From Trichoplusia ni (Eukaryota; Arthropoda; Insecta; Lepidoptera; Noctuidae), in the NCBI RefSeq assembly GCF_003590095.1, contig NC_039482.1, positions 12,293,657-12,357,656 on the forward strand: a stretch of 64,000 bases of DNA. The letters run 5' to 3'. This document shows, in pieces, positions 21,254 to 35,895 of the stretch (positions are counted from its first letter, which is position 1; each line of letters opens with the position of its first letter). The notes beneath the pieces were generated by a model. It had not been told where the DNA came from and did not search any database. It saw nothing but the letters and a program-made list of their open reading frames with translations. Position numbers and translations under genes: made by a program.

Positions 21254-22336
21254 GTGAGTGCCGTAGCCTAGACCTTTCGGTGCATTCAATACTTTGAATC
21301 TGAATGCCGATGCCGTGTTGTTAAGTTCCACTGAATCGTGACTGTGATGTGATGAAACTGGCTGTTTCGTTTGCTAAAATAGCTTGGCAGATTGCTTTGT
21401 TTGTAACTTGTTACTGTACGGACGAAGTCATTTCAGCCATTAACTTGCCAGATCCACTTTAAAAACGCACATTTACGTACGCGCAGGTTTCGTAACTGGT
21501 TTCCCTCAATTAATTTGGATCGCTATCTGATCTGTCGTTGACCCAATCTGAACCAAAACAGTGTTAGTTGGCTCGTGTTGTTGCAACCGGCGAGTGACAA
21601 AAAACAAGTGACTTCGTTCGAACCTTAAGTTTTTTCCTTTTGTGGCCATGTTGACTCACTCGCATTGTGCAGAAATACGAACGTCAAAAACATAAAAAAC
21701 GTATTCTTCCTCACTACTTACTAACACATTAACAGTGCATCACTGTCCAAACATAAGGAAGTTACTTTCTGTCTGTTACACGAATAACGTCGCAGACGAA
21801 CACTATTTACAATTTCAAGCAAAAACTAATTAAACGTCGTTTTTGTAACAAAAACAATACACGATCGTGAACACAGCGTGTTAAGTAATTCATTGTTAGA
21901 TTTATCGCAGATTAAAGTATTGTTAAAGAAACGAATTAATTATTTTAATGGAAGTAACTTAAACACAATGGATTTCGCCCGATGTGGCAAAGCGAAACAA
22001 TAAAAGTGATATTATGCTCGTGAAAATTTCTTGCTTCCCACGCAAAAACAAAAATGATCAATAAATGTGTACGATGTGAGGCGAAACCAACCGAAAGTTA
22101 ATCCAAACATTGATGAGACTGAAGTAAACATAATACTCATAGACTTACAAATTAACAGAAAACAAATACTTGACAGAATTCGTATTTAAGTGACGAAATA
22201 AAAGTTACTCCACGTAAAGTTCGATGAACGATTACGTTTGTAATAAGTGATGTCTATAATAGTTATTTGTAAAACATAATTTTATTGAATGCAACGTCAA
22301 ATGTTCCCTACAATTCAACTAACAGTTTTACGTGGT

Positions 22337-22530
22337 TTTACCTGCCTGGATGTCGATAATATCTACAAAAAAATACCGTCCTTTGACGAAGTCGAATAAA
22401 AGTATCGTTTGTGTTAATCCCAGGTGTCAACTTCCTCCATACCAAAATTCATCGAAATCTGTCCTCACGTTTGCTCGTAAAGTATTACCAAACATACACA
22501 TATACTTTCGCATTTATAACATAAATGTAC
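22337..22530 (+). repeat. Family B non-LTR tail, diverged copy
   Basis: Blocks 'ccataccaaaattcatcgaa', 'ctcacgtttgctcgtaaag', 'accaaacatacacatatac' and 'tttcgcatttataacat' match, in order, the 39498-39700 copy, which ends in actttcgcatttataatatt. Only the 3' part is clear. Confidence 0.65.
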
Positions 22531-25500
22531 AAAGAACCTAACAATTAAAACTCATAAATCTCAGTAAACTAATCCAATACAAAAGAGAGAGTGATTGTTC
22601 GTATGTTCGCTAGCCGAAAGAAAAGCAATCATTCTAACAGCATCGCATTTTTACTCGATTATTTACATGAAGAGAAAAGTGCTAGAAAGTGTGTAATTAT
22701 TAATGTAAGGCGTATACATTTACAACAAATCATTGGATTTATACGTATCTATAATTATATACAGGGCTATCGTGTTTCTTTCCACTTTCGATGTTTAATA
22801 ACAGACTGAATAACAAGACTTGCCGCTGAAGCTATGACTGTTCTTACGAAATAATTTACCTGTCAGATGATTTTGATTTGTCGTTGATATAGATAATAAT
22901 AGATAAATACATGTTATAGATAAAGTTATAGATGACGTCAAAAAGATTTTTGTAAATTTCTAAACAATACTTTTGCTTTAATGCGATATTTGAAATTAGA
23001 CACGATTTTTTTAACTACTTTAAATATTTAGTAAAATTGATAAAGTAGTTCTGTTTAAATCAGATGTTTCTTATTCACTAACATTTCAGTTTACGAGAAT
23101 TATAATTTGAGTTGAATAGTAAGATAACAATTAGTCTAAAAACAATAACTAAAGCAGAAATAAACTATGCTCTAGAATAAGTCTTTCGATTTGCAGCTAG
23201 ATAGCATATCAGTCATGACAATTCTGATACACAACGGATTATAATAACGCAATAATTAGCTATATCTATATAATATATACTTAAAATGATAAACTAAGTG
23301 TCCTTTCCTTTGAATATATTAATCATATTCTGTGCAACAATTTTCCTGTGTCAACATACAGTATATACATGCAAATAAGTTTTATAGCTATGTCACCTTA
23401 ATTACATCTAGCCTTTTCCCCCAAACCATGATCAGGGTCAGCTTTGGGTCCCATCTGTTTCAGTTAAATCTATACTCATATTTTACGTGGGTAAATTTTG
23501 TTTGGAAAGCGGTATGGAGTATTGTGAGGATCTTCTGAATCGATTTTAGAAATTAGGTTTCCTATATAAGTCCATCTTAGATACATGAGAATCATAGCCT
23601 TATAAATTAAAGATTAATCCGAATGGCTCAGCTAGAATAGTGTATCGAACAACAGTCTATCTGCCTTCCACAAACCATTTCTCCACTCCACTTATAAATG
23701 TCTTATATTAATCCAATTCGTCAAACCTGCCTCAAACTCGTCGATTTAGGCTCAATGTCCTTTTAACATATTCATCCGTCACACATTATAAACGAGATTA
23801 GCTTCACGTGACGTCATACGACTTTCGAAGCGAATTATTCATGTTATTCAGTCAATATAGCATCAAGACAGTTTTATAGCTGTTTCTTGTATGTGACTTG
23901 ATTGTCGCTATTTGAATCATTTCGTTTTTTGCCTTGCCTTGTTCCTCGTGTTTACTCGAGTGAGAGTTTCGTGCCTGTGTCCTTTCTCTTCAATATTAGA
24001 ATCTGTGTTATCTTTACCTTCATGGAAACTTGTTACCAATATTTTGATTTAAATTAATAGTGAGGAATTTTAAATCGTGTAGCCATGAACCTAGAGATTC
24101 TAAAGTTTTCAGAACTCACTAACTCAGTAACACAGAATAAACTTATTTGGGTTCTTAAACTAAGGCGGAACATAATTCACTTTTTTATCTTACGTCGGCA
24201 CTACATCTTAAGGGTTTTTAATTTTATACCCCGTATACTTTCCTGCTTGAAATTTTCAATATCCAAAAATTGTTCGCAAAATTCATGAATCAAATTGTTT
24301 TCGTGGTAGAGTTCAGTTAGTTTTTGCGCTTAAAGCTATTAATTATTGCACCAAACCTTGGTTGTATCTGGAAATCCTTGTAAGTTAGTTAGACCTATTA
24401 TTATTGTAGGCATACCCACGTTAGAACAACGTTCAAAGTTGCTTGGAAACCTGCTTAGAACTTAAAATGTCCTTCATATTGTATGGGTATAAATATTTTA
24501 TTAATGCATTCAGTAATAGGAGAATGTAGTTTCATTAGCGTATTTATTGATATATTGGAATTTTCCTCTTGTTTGCCATGTTCTCAATCAAAATGCGAAA
24601 TTACCTCGTCGACATGTTAATAAGTTAAGACACCTTCAAAATTTCACCTTCCTTTCGTAAATCATCTTTCTCATAATCCGATCTTAGTCTACGCACTATG
24701 AAAATATGAGGATAAATATTGAGTTTAACCTCAAAACATTGTATTAGAAAATATTCTAATCGAACAATTTTTTTGTTAACAAATTTATGAAACTTGGAAA
24801 CATAAATCATCCGGGTTTGGAAGCATATTTTAATTAAATTGTATCAATGATTGAGGTTATTTACTGGTAATTAAAAAAATACTTGAAAAACGTATTTTGC
24901 TGCGGTTTTCCTATTGCTTTAAAACCCTAGAAATTGTCTCACTCAGTCAGAATTAAATTGTTTTAATAGGAATTTAATAGCGGTGAGTATTAAAAGCAAA
25001 TTAATTGATCATGATGCACCTAAACGTGATCTACTTATACATTTTGTTGGGTCTGTTCATGTTTTTATAGTTTTAAAATAAATAGCAAACATTTAAATGA
25101 TGAACAGGAATATTAAGCTATAAAACCGTATAAAGTTAGAAACAAGGTGTTATAGTAGAATAATTAGCTGACCCGACAAACTTCGTACCTGCTCATGATT
25201 TGCCATAAAATAATATTATGACCATAAATTGGGATGGATGCTAACCTATCTTTCAAGTTTAAAATGCACACGGTGTGCTTATTTTATGAAAACCGTTATA
25301 CTTTAAGGATTCCATCGCGGACAAACAACGTGGCAAGTAATTTATATATGGACGAACATAATAATCCCAAAACTAACAGCAAATGTGCCAACATTTGAGA
25401 CAGTCTTGCAACAAAGAGAATTTTATGACGGCAAGCCGGCTTTACATCGTTATAAATTCCACATGGCACATGCCACGGGCCCGAGTGAAGCATGCGGTCT

Positions 25501-25588
25501 GACCAGTCCTACGCCGGGCGCCCTAAAGGTCACTTCTTATCCGTAGGCGAATCGCTTGGGACAGCGTGCAGCGAAACTTGCAACAAAC

Positions 25589-25624
25589 GCTGGGATACCA
25601 CAGGGATGCGTTCTTGGGCCTTTC
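25589..25624 (+). pseudogene. Reverse-transcriptase fragment of a dead LINE
   Basis: Twelve codons read AGIPQGCVLGPF, the conserved RT block with the GxPQGxxLGP signature of jockey/CR1/R1-type non-LTR elements. The frame continues for a few codons without the following LY.ND or YADD motifs. Upstream sequence (25430-25580) is GC-richer and may belong to the same element, but could not be aligned to it. This is a tiny decayed remnant. Confidence 0.5.
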
Positions 25625-28600
25625 TCAATTTTAGAAATGACGTATTTCTATTATGTAGTTAGAATGTACCGTATATCTGTTTGAGTTACGTTAAGAAATT
25701 TATGAATATATTTTTGTTGATAAAATGATTGCAATCTTCGGAGTGTGATTTTTTAGGTTATATCAAAAAAAGTCGCCCTCGGAATGTCTGTAATTGAACA
25801 CAAAATATACTATTCATTGTAATAATTATTAAAACTACTAGACACCTCATAGTAATTCATGGCTAACGGTAGTAACAAGTATTCGAAATTAAACATATAC
25901 ATTTAATAACATCGACGCATCTTGCGCTTCTAAAGGTCAATTGCATTAAGAAGTATCGAATCAATGAGGTACTCAATAAAACGCATTTGATCTTGCCAAG
26001 TCTTAGGAACTGCCTTGAATGCTTTTAATAAAGGTTCATTACTTTGATATTGACCATAGATAACGTTATTATCGATAAAGATAATTGCGAAAATATTATA
26101 ATGGATATGTTTGTGCATATCATAGCACTCTTTTAGATAAGTGGAATTATTCAGTTAGGAGAAACTAAAAAATTCCTCTCTATAAGAGATTTGACTGAAA
26201 ATAAATTTGACGTAACCATACAACATGTTTGAATGACGAAGTATTAGCTCTGATAGTACTATGAACAATAATAGTTACTGTTACAACTCTCTCACTCAAC
26301 ATACAGATTTTTCGTAACGCATACATAAATTCAATGTCAGGGCCACAATCCACAGACGTTCTCAAACATTTGTGTAAATATCGAACTGCCTTAGACATTC
26401 TGATTATTTTCATATATCTAGTACTTCAGCGGTTCAACTAATGCCAAGATTATAGGAGACCTTGAGTTGTCTCTTAAGATAAAATGTCTCTGAGATAACC
26501 GGGATAACGCTGCCAAAATCACTAGCGATATGGATTTTCTTCGAATGTATTTGTTTAGTTGGCTTATAGTCCACAGGTGAATGTGCTTGTCTTTTATTTG
26601 CATCAGTGTGTACACAATGTTTGTCTACAATTGAACTGAGTTCTTTTTCATCATGATTAGTTACAAAGGTAGGTAAATTGAAAACGTAATTTTAGATTTC
26701 AATAACAATTTCTGTAGTGATTGTGTTTTGTATCTTATTGCTGTTACTTTAAAGTTTAATTTTGTGGGTTTTAGTTTGCTCGTTAAATGAATGGTTCGCT
26801 TCGGTATTTCGATTGACTTAATTGTTTATATAATGGCTGGAGTAAAGCGTTATCGGTTGGATTCTTGGATTTTCGTGTTTGCACTTGTTTTTAGAAGAGC
26901 GTATTTTGTAACGTGTATGACGCACTGTCTAATGAATATGCTTTTTCGTAGATTAGTGATTTCTGCATACGATAATGCTTATCATTATCAGATCATTTAA
27001 ATCTATGGAGATGACATTTCTTATCGAAGTCACGTTGATATTCATATGCATTTTCGTCTTCGATGCTTGTGTTTTTTTTTTATTTTCGTTTAGATTGTTT
27101 ATTATTTTCATTTGTATTTCGGAAGATATTGTAATAAAAACGAAAAGAAGCGAAGTAACGACCATGTTAAAATTAAAGAGAACATTAAAACCAAATATAA
27201 TTACAACATCCGTAATGTCTATAATGAGTAAAGTGTAATAAGTTTAAAAAAAAAACAATAAATTTAATCTGAAATAAGTGCGGGACAATTAAGGTTTTAA
27301 ACAGTTTAAATTTTTATTTTCAGTCTACAACTAACCTCCTTGGTTTAATACTAGGCTCTTAAGGTTCTCTTAAACGATTTTACATGCAAAATAACTAAGT
27401 AATAAACTAATAATAACGGACTGTTAGTGCCATTACTCTACATATGGTAATTTAAAAATCCATTCAATACTTCATGGGTCGACCTCGTTTTAAATACCCA
27501 TTGTGCGTATATCGACACTTATAAGGCCCTTGACACACTATACAGCAAGCCCAATGATCATTTTATTACGAGCAATAGAAAAATAACACTAGTTTTAATA
27601 CTTTTACGTAGTAACCTATATTTTATGACACAAATACGAGCAATCGTAGTGTAGAGAAACATGAAATCATGAACTTAATCGATTGTGCAATAAATCGATT
27701 TTGAATCGAATCGAATAGAATCGATTCTTAAAGTGTGCTTTTATAACTATTGTCGTGACTTACCTTAGTGTAAATATTAAAAACGGAATTACTTGAATCA
27801 CGAATAATTGCAATATTTCAAAGTTTGGAGAAATTTGTTTTGAACAGTTTATCTAAAAGGCAGTTTATTTTGCTAAGACATGACCTGATTACCGCCCTAT
27901 AAATGATCCATTTTAATAAATAAACGATAATAGCACGCAAAACAACAATGTTTTATATGTAAGATAAAGTAAATAAATAATCCCCTTGAAGTCTAGACTG
28001 GTTTATCAGTCTTAAATATAGCTTTATACCAGTTCAAATATTATTAAAATAAAAGTTTAAATTACTTGCAGCATAACAGTTCAACATGATTATTATTAAC
28101 TGAACAAACTAATGACTCAAAAATTTAATCAATAGTAAGACGATATACATAATATGTCTTCATATCATCATAATTTTCATTATTTCATCAACAAAAATTC
28201 TGATTAATTCACCTTGACACGATTCAATGACACGTGCTGAACGTTACAAAGGCGAAATATCTTAACTTCCTCTCTTTGTAAACATATTAAACCTTATTAA
28301 TATTACGTCATACTTTTAACTGTAATATTTTACCGAAGCAACAGCTGATACTACTTTTCTAAATGATTTTATTTTCGTTTACTGAGAATTTGGCTAAAAA
28401 ATGTCTCTTCAATTAACAATGTTTCCGAATATTTTAAATACGCAATAGCCTACGTTAACTTCAATAAAAATAGCAATATTTTCAAGTACTAAAATAAGAA
28501 ATTATTCCATAGTAAAAATTACTGTAGATACTTATCAATATTTTTAACACTGTCTGGAAATAACTGCTATACCTCAAGTTTTTCTTTTTCCAAATATATA

Positions 28601-29589
28601 GGTATTATCGGTTTTACATAAAATTAGATAAAGTGCTCACTCAGGCGTATCAAAAGAAATTTTTATCGTATTCGCTTATCGACATAAGCATGTAAATACG
28701 TCACTTTTAATCAGTGCATAAACCTTTCCTGTGCAATATAAATATATCAGCAATACTAAAATTAATGTTTATTTATTTTTTATCAAGATTTATGTATTCG
28801 AAGGTACTTTTTTATACTGTGGCGAAATCTGATTAATAATTTGTGGAAAATGGTCACAAGTCATAACATGCTTGTAGCTTATAAGTGACCTGTAATTTCC
28901 TTTATTTTGAGATAGATAATATTTGAGAATAAATTATTTTACAAACTTTTTATTCAATTTTAGATGATCCGGCTGTCAGTTTTAAAGATTTACATCCAAT
29001 CTCTTCAGTTGAATTCATTTTAATTACTTTAGAGTGTAGACGTAGGAGGCATTTGTCCAGCTGTGGACCTCGTTAAGCTAAATTGAGTAGTGAGTATTGG
29101 TTTACATTGACTACCTTCCAGTAAACTGCTATACGGTTATTAGTATGGGTTGCAAAATCGAAGATGTATCTTTAGGAATGCTCATGACCTTGGCAATTGA
29201 ACACCATTGTTATTTGAAAGACGATCAATTTTGTAAAGAGACAGCGATTCTGTGGGGATACATTACAAAAGTATTTTACTTAAATCCTTGACATTTCAGA
29301 AGATTGCTATGGTTTGAAAAAAAGCGCTGTTATTGTACTTCATGTATAGTGTTCTGTTTCAATTGACAGGGATAGGTAAACAATGGAATTATAAAGGTGT
29401 GTGGCATATGCTTTAGTTCGCATATGAAAAGGCTAATGGTGGGATGAACATGTGCTATGGCATGGTTTACTGGATCAATATCGATAATCGCTTTAAACCT
29501 TTTTTTATTAAATAATTTATCTGAGGCGGTTTCTAAACGTCTCTGGAATCTAAAGAAATTTCGTATTCTCCTAAGCATAGCATATTTTG

Positions 29590-29680
29590 CTTAAGAAAAT
29601 ACGAATAGTGCCACCTTTGATACAATTTCCTTTAATTAATCGGCAATTGTAAATAGTGGATTTAAGACCCTGTCCCTTTG
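29590..29680 (+). repeat. Possible relic of MITE M
   Basis: 'acaatttcctttaatta', 'cggcaattgtaaatagtgg' and 'atttaagaccctg' resemble the half-element at 32395-32540 and the terminal part of 60383-60622. It is short and diverged. Confidence 0.35.
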
Positions 29681-31429
29681 ACGTCACTGTTTTTGCCCCA
29701 CTACCATATTCAACAAATCAAATACTTAAAAAAAATATCATCCACAACAAGCATATATTTTTCCGACAAAGCGCAGATAATTACGAGGATGCACAGACAG
29801 AATATCGATCAACATTAAAGTGTCTAAGGAAGTTATTACTCGCTCACAAACTCTCTCGGAAATCGCATAGATTGTGCGCATCGAAAGCGATAGGCCATTT
29901 CTCCGCGACGATTTATTGAGCAGAATGAATACGAGTTGTCACGCACAACTAGGTACGTGTAGAGTGTAGCATGTTAGATGAAACATATTGCTTCATTGAT
30001 ACTTCAGCAATTTTATATCTGGATTAGAAAGGAGTTCTAATGAAGTTGTTAGAACCCCTTTCTCCTTCAGATGAAGAGGACAGAGGTAGATCCAGAAGAC
30101 CGCCCATATATTCTATAGTATATACAAGTAGTTCTTTTTTAAGTCAATAATTTTGCTCAGGAAGTGGTAGTCCCATTCACTAGTTATATGTCTGACCTTG
30201 GTCTTTAATTCATTAAGTGTGTATATTATCATAATCATACCCAACCCAATTATTTTGCTTTAAGAAATGGTGCTAGTTCCTCAGAACTTTTGGAATGAAT
30301 CCTAAAATATATTAATGCCCATCTATGTATTAGGCAAGTGAGATTGAAACGTAGTTTAATACGAGCATTTATTTAACTCTGGCATCAAATTATTTTGATA
30401 ATGGCTAGCAAAAGACAAATGTGACACCAGTTTCAACGTCACTGATTCAATAAACGTATTATTGACATACCTAGAACACCATTTTTAAGAACACTCTTAT
30501 TGTTATATTAACACCAAACACACGTAATTAATATATCCAAATTAACTAAAATGTCTCGTTCTGATTCCATAATACGATTAGACGGAATTAATTCAGCTCC
30601 GTCGCGATACACTTAAGAGAAAGGATGTCACTGTTCACGAGATCCGAATGTTAATACGGAATACCGCAACTTATGAATCAGGCATTAGTTAACACTACTT
30701 GGTTCTAGATGTGGGAACCGTGTACTATCACCTTGTAATAATGTTCTTGTTGAGAGAGAGACAATGCGTGTCGTTGGTTAGTGTGCGCTGTCCTGCTTAC
30801 ACAAATGTCATCGTCCTTAAAGGCTGAAAGTAAGAAAAACACAACAATCGCTCTTTCTAATGCGCCTTTCTGTCTCTACACGCAATGGATTGTTACTTTA
30901 TTAGTGCAATGAAGCAGACACTGCATAGAGCTCTTAAAAATGATTTGAACCGAATTCAAAAAGGAGGTTCTCTTCGGCAGTATTTTGTTTCTTTTTATGT
31001 TTGTTGCCTCAAAAGTTTGGACTGAATGAATCAATTTAACTTGAAATAGCTGTCATTTGGTTCACTGAAAATTACATTAAGTTTAGCTTTGTAGTTTTTT
31101 GTTTGAAGTTGTATGTTTTTGTTCTAAAAACAATATTATTTTCTCTAATAAGTGACGGTTCTGGGGACAAAAAAGATTTGAGATTAATAGACTTAAAAAT
31201 TCGTAATAAGTGTGCTGGTATTTAGTTTTAGACGGTTTTAAAGGTTAATATTGCGTCAGATGCAGTAATTAGCCGATGACGTATAGATGCATCATCTGAT
31301 AACATTCATCATCGTTACCGGAAACCTCTTATTTTTTAATGATACGGCTTGTTAGAGCCAGTGAGCCTTATGTATATTTAGCTTATTCTTCTGAATCAAC
31401 TATGTTGATATTAATATCATAAAGAGGTT

Positions 31430-31570
31430 TAGTAAAGTTTGTAACTCGTGACGTAATAGAATGTAAGGTCAGGAACTACTGAACCAATTTTGAAAAATTA
31501 AAAATTAGTGTTCTTTGTGAGGATGCTGGCTAAATATTAACCCGTACATTATTACCGCTGTAGTGGTTAC
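31430..31570 (+). repeat. Family B-like non-LTR tail
   Basis: 'ggtcaggaactactgaacca' and 'ttttgaaaaatt', followed by a ttctttgtgaggatgctggct-like block, resemble common lepidopteran non-LTR tails. No partner copy here is close enough to confirm the family. Confidence 0.35.
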
Positions 31571-32394
31571 TTGTCAACAAGTTTTAATATTGAAAGTACT
31601 CTTTAGATTGGGTTAGGAATTAGTTTATATTTTAAATGTTACCTGATTTGATGTTATTGGTCCAGTTTGTTAGAAATTCTAAATATTATTTTAATACTAA
31701 TTAGAGTGTCGACTATTCTTTGATGTGTTTCGATAGTAAATCTTCATTTTGACACATTTATGACAGCTTAGGATGATTTATTAGACTTTGCAACAGCTCA
31801 TATATTTGTTATATGACTTATTTTAGGATTAGCGAATTGAATTCCAGTTTTGCTTTCTTTCGCAGTGTTTATTATTACGTAATTATCTTTGGAATGCTTT
31901 TAAAAACAAATGACTAATAAATTAAGTAAAATTGTATTTAATAAAACGGAATCAATCTAGTTTTTTTAATAACACCAATAATTTAACAGAGCCAAGTCAA
32001 TTGTCAACAGCCATATGTTTTTACCACAGAAAAATAAAATATTTTTATCGTTCAGTCTTTGTTTACTATACGTCTCGACAGCTTTAGTAAAGGTCAATGA
32101 CTACACAACGTAATCCAAATTTATTCAAAAGATTTTAAACTATTTGGTATATTGTATAAGTACTGATTAAATAACTGGTGAATATAGATCTTGTTCGTCT
32201 AGAGATGCGGAATTGGATTCAAGGTGAAAAATATTTTGATAACATCTTTCCCAGATGTAGGTAATATGACGTCAATAGTTTGAAATAATATTATTATATT
32301 ATAAGGTATAACTACGTAAGAGAAGATTGTCTGTTTACCTTAATAATGATGAAAAATACTTAGGTATCCGAAAATAAAAATTAATTATAGGGAC

Positions 32395-32540
32395 AGTGAG
32401 TGTTCCGCCCCGTAAGGAATATCCAATAATTGTGTTAGAAAAATGCTTCACAGAATACGAAAAGTGACATTTTAATTCAATTTCCATTAAATCATCAGCA
32501 ATTGTATATAATGGAATAGGAACCTAGATCGTTACAAAAC
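32395..32540 (-). mobile_element. Half of palindromic MITE M
   Basis: gacagtgagtgttccgcccc here is the exact reverse complement of the word in the centre of the element at 60383-60622. It is followed by matching blocks (aaatgctt, tgacattttaattcaatttc, agcaattgta). Only one arm is present. Confidence 0.6.
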
Positions 32541-33779
32541 AGAACCACGATTGCTTTACCGCTCCAGAATACGTCCGCGGTCATGTACAGTCTCCATCAA
32601 AAGTTTTCCTACGACACCAAGTAATTTGGTAATTCACAACAATTGGACCACAAAACTTGATAGTGCCTTCGTGCAGTGACGGTCTCACGCCCGCCTGCCA
32701 ATCAGGACGAGGGCGTCTGCTCAATTGGTGACACATTGAGACCAGATTAACATGTGTAGGTGTGAAGGGCGAAGGGATAACCTGCAGTATTATTAAATGA
32801 ATTAGTCGATTGTTACAACTTGTGACATATTGTTGTGTAAATATAGATTTACATTTTTTTTAAAATTTTAATTCACTTCATAAATAAATAATTTAATTGT
32901 TTAGTGTCAAAAAAGACATCTTTATACCTGGCAAAGTCGGGAAACGTGCTGAAAAGGCTGGCAATATTGCCACATTGAATGGCAATGCTAATTCTAAATA
33001 TGGAGCAGCCTTTTGATCACGGGTAGAGTCGACCAAGCGCTTTGCGGCTTTTTATAAAGTTGTATCAATAATTTTCTTATGGTTACTAACTAAGGCGGAT
33101 AAAAATCGAAGTCTGGAAGGTTTAGTATTCAACAATAGAATATGAAAGTATTGGTATGGTGACATAAATACAATATAGAATATCGGTCCTTTTTATTACA
33201 CTGAATGAATGTATCCGAATTTAAACCTCACTTATATGGGTTTAGTTCCAGGGAACAAGGAGGAACGGTTTATCAATTGTCGATACGAAAAATAAAAATA
33301 ATTACTGTTGCTTTCAATTCTAACGTAGCAATCAAAGTTTTCCTACCAGACATTTTTTTATAAATTCCTTAATAATCAAAGCATATTTTTAGGAGTCTTG
33401 GCTTGTCATTCAGTTGCTATTATTTTGAGTAAATAAATTTCTAACATGGCTCTCTAAATTTTATCAAAGAAATTCTAATCGAGAATAAAATTCTGTTATC
33501 AAAACAAACCTTTATAAACCTGATCTCATTAATAAAAGTAAAACAAAACACAACCTCATTTCACGTGCATCGGTGTTAGAAGCCGTAGGACTTGCAGCAG
33601 GCCAAGCCACGTAGCTAAGTAGTATATCAGATTATACTGGAGTGGACATGCAACTGATTTATATACTGCAAGGCTGCAACATAGTTTAGAATACTGTAGA
33701 AAAGTTTATTAATATTACTCTATAAATCAAATTTTAAAAACAATTACTAAAATTATGCTGCTAAGTCTAAGTTTAGCGT

Positions 33780-33960
33780 GGCTACCTGTGTCACCTCACC
33801 TCACGTCACGTTTACCTCACTGTGCTCGCCGTGTCGCGGGCTCGATTCCCGCGTAGCATTTGTTTGATCCACAAATGCTTGTTCTGAGTCTGGGTGTAAA
33901 TGTGACTCAAATGTTTCTGAAACCCTCACGACACAAGGATTCGAGTTTCTTTTTATAAAT
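33780..33960 (+). repeat. tRNA-derived SINE1 copy with body
   Basis: B box ggctcgattcc (33839-33849) is followed by gcgtagcatttg, 'gatccacaaatgcttgttct', 'gagtctgggtgt', 'gaaaccctcacgacacaagg' and 'attcgagtttc'. The A-box region is replaced by a cacctca-type local repeat. This is the best copy of the SINE1 body in the window. Confidence 0.75.
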
Positions 33961-35065
33961 GATCACATTTCGAATGCCGGTAGGTAATATATACGACTCC
34001 AACGACTACCTATTTACTAAACAATTATAACGGTGAATGTACAAAACAAAAGCGGTTTTTATTTAATCCGCCTCACCAGAATAAATGTAACTAATATATT
34101 TGATAATCATTATAAAACAGCGTTTAAAAATCTCTACTTTAAGATTTACGATTTTTTACTCACGCAAAGTAATTTATTGTTTGTTAATCTTAACAGAAGT
34201 TAACACCGCTGATCATTGACTCTACGTGTTACTAAATGACATTAATATTATTCATTTATTATGATTATCAAGCCAAAGTATCTGCATATCACACGTTACG
34301 ACTGAAATTAATTAAGCAGTTCTAAATAGGATGCATAGCCAAACTTATTTCACTTTCCTAATTATTTTTTACCCAAGAACAATATTCGTACGGATTACAA
34401 AAGAAATTCAGCAAAAATTAAATCGTTATGCTATCTTCATAATTAAGTTATTTATTTACTTAATAACGGTTTGACTCGCGACTCCGTCAGATAATTTTCC
34501 ATAAACGTGTGATTAACTCGAAGACGATACAATTTAAATTTTGAGTGACGTAATTTTTACTGACAAGTGATGTTCCTAACCCAGACTTCGAAACGTTTCG
34601 CTGTTGAAATCTACCTGATGACTATACCCTATTATAAATCCGCCTAACAAAAATTATCATACAGCCATTAGCCTTTCATAAACCAGACGACCTTATCCTC
34701 TTAGAACCATAACAATAATTACATAAAACCATCACCTAATCTATGTAATAGATAACAAGTGACTCATTGCAGTACATATCTCACACTACCTCGTCTGGCG
34801 CACAAAACAAAAGAACAACAATGGTTCATAGATTACAAGCAGTTAACAAATCGTGACAAGTTCACTTTGTATCCTAGAGGCAGCTCAAGGTTCTGTCGCT
34901 CGCTTTTAAAGAGTAAAATTTAATTGTAGCACAGTTATTATGACGTCATTAGGGTATATACTGTTTTGAACCTTTTAAGACTTAATTCAGTAATCTTGGT
35001 TGGTTGATTCAAAATTTTCTTTTTATTAAAAACTTAAGGATGATATTTTTTCAAGAAATTATTAT

Positions 35066-35198
35066 TTGTGCGCTGCCATACACCGACACAAAAACGCGGA
35101 TGACGCAGCACGGCGGTACAGGTTAAGTCAGTAAGACTCTGACACTACCCATTTCCTCCACGAGGATTCCTCCCGCCTTACCAAAAAAACACTTCGTT
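35066..35198 (-). repeat. Dispersed repeat H, copy 3
   Basis: Its reverse complement follows 7640-7800 closely: 'ggtaaggcgggaggaatcct', 'gaggaaatgggtagtgtcag', 'ccgccgtgctgcgtcatcc', 'gtttttgtgtcggtgtatgg'. It has one ~25-bp deletion relative to that copy. Confidence 0.75.
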
Positions 35199-35734
35199 GA
35201 TTTATTCCAAAACTCAAACGGAATTCAAAAATGCCAGCTTCAAAAGGACATAGGTATACAAACTCTTTTTACATGAAAACCTTCTTACACCAGATCTTAT
35301 AACTCGCCTACATACAGCATCAAGATCATCGGATGGGAGTAATTAACGTAATTGCCAATAAGCAAGTTGACCAGAAAATTGCGGGAAGCGAGGCATTTCC
35401 CTAATCATTGGATTAGGTATTACTCATTAAGGGTTATGCAGTATCTACCGGCAATCAAGATAGGTTATCTTGAAGTAATTTTATCTGAGAAACGATAGCA
35501 GAGAGATAATATTCAGTAGAAGTTGGTTTTGTATGAAAAATGTTGGACTTCCCTTTGCTGAATAGAAGTAATTCATTTAATTTATGTCCGTTTTTTGTTA
35601 TTATAAAGACGAGGAAAAGATATATCGGCAATGAAGTGTCAGTTACAGAGGCCTTTCTTTTCCTCTTGAAGGTACTATTGCTGTTGTGGAAACGAGATGC
35701 CGCTCTACGCTGTGTATCGAGCTGTCGCGCTTAT

Positions 35735-35895
35735 ACAACTACATGTACTAAATGTAAAAAATCACATTTCTACATTGTCTCGGATCTGGGTGTTTGTGGT
35801 ACCTTCGTTGTATCTGAATTCAATAACACAAGTGCTTAAGCAACTTACTTTGGGTTCAGAAAAATGTATGTGATGTTGTCCGCATTAAAAAAAAC
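35735..35895 (+). repeat. SINE3 body, tRNA head lost
   Basis: 'cacatttctacattgtctcg', 'atctgggtgtttgtggtacc', 'ttcgttgtatctgaattc', 'aataacacaagtgctt' and 'atgtatgtgatgttgtccg' match the reverse complement of 55535-55680 nearly base for base. The tRNA-like head present in that copy is missing here. The 99-residue frame at 35540-35839 is translated repeat. Confidence 0.8.

Larger units (their letters stand above)
21254..32000. other. Putative long first intron, part 1
   Basis: This is AT-rich non-coding DNA. Recognised content is a family B copy (22337-22530), an RT fragment (25589-25624), a possible MITE M relic near 29590-29680 and a family B-like tail near 31430-31570. Nothing identifiable is seen in 22540-25200, 25650-29580 or 29700-31400. 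A cluster of atcgat/aatcga words at 27678-27735 is a small local repeat. Three short minus-strand frames at 25930-26615 are in different frames and have no homology I can name. Confidence 0.5.

Noticed and set aside
20792..21331. 179-residue minus-strand frame over the GC-rich block
   Set aside because: It follows base composition, has no motif, and is antisense to the better-supported exon with a splice donor.
25930..26615. Three consecutive minus-strand frames that might be a broken receptor gene
   Set aside because: They lie in three different frames with no recognisable motif. I could not support a family, so no pseudogene is called.
35540..35839. 99-residue plus-strand frame
   Set aside because: Its second half is the SINE3 body, so it is translated repeat.
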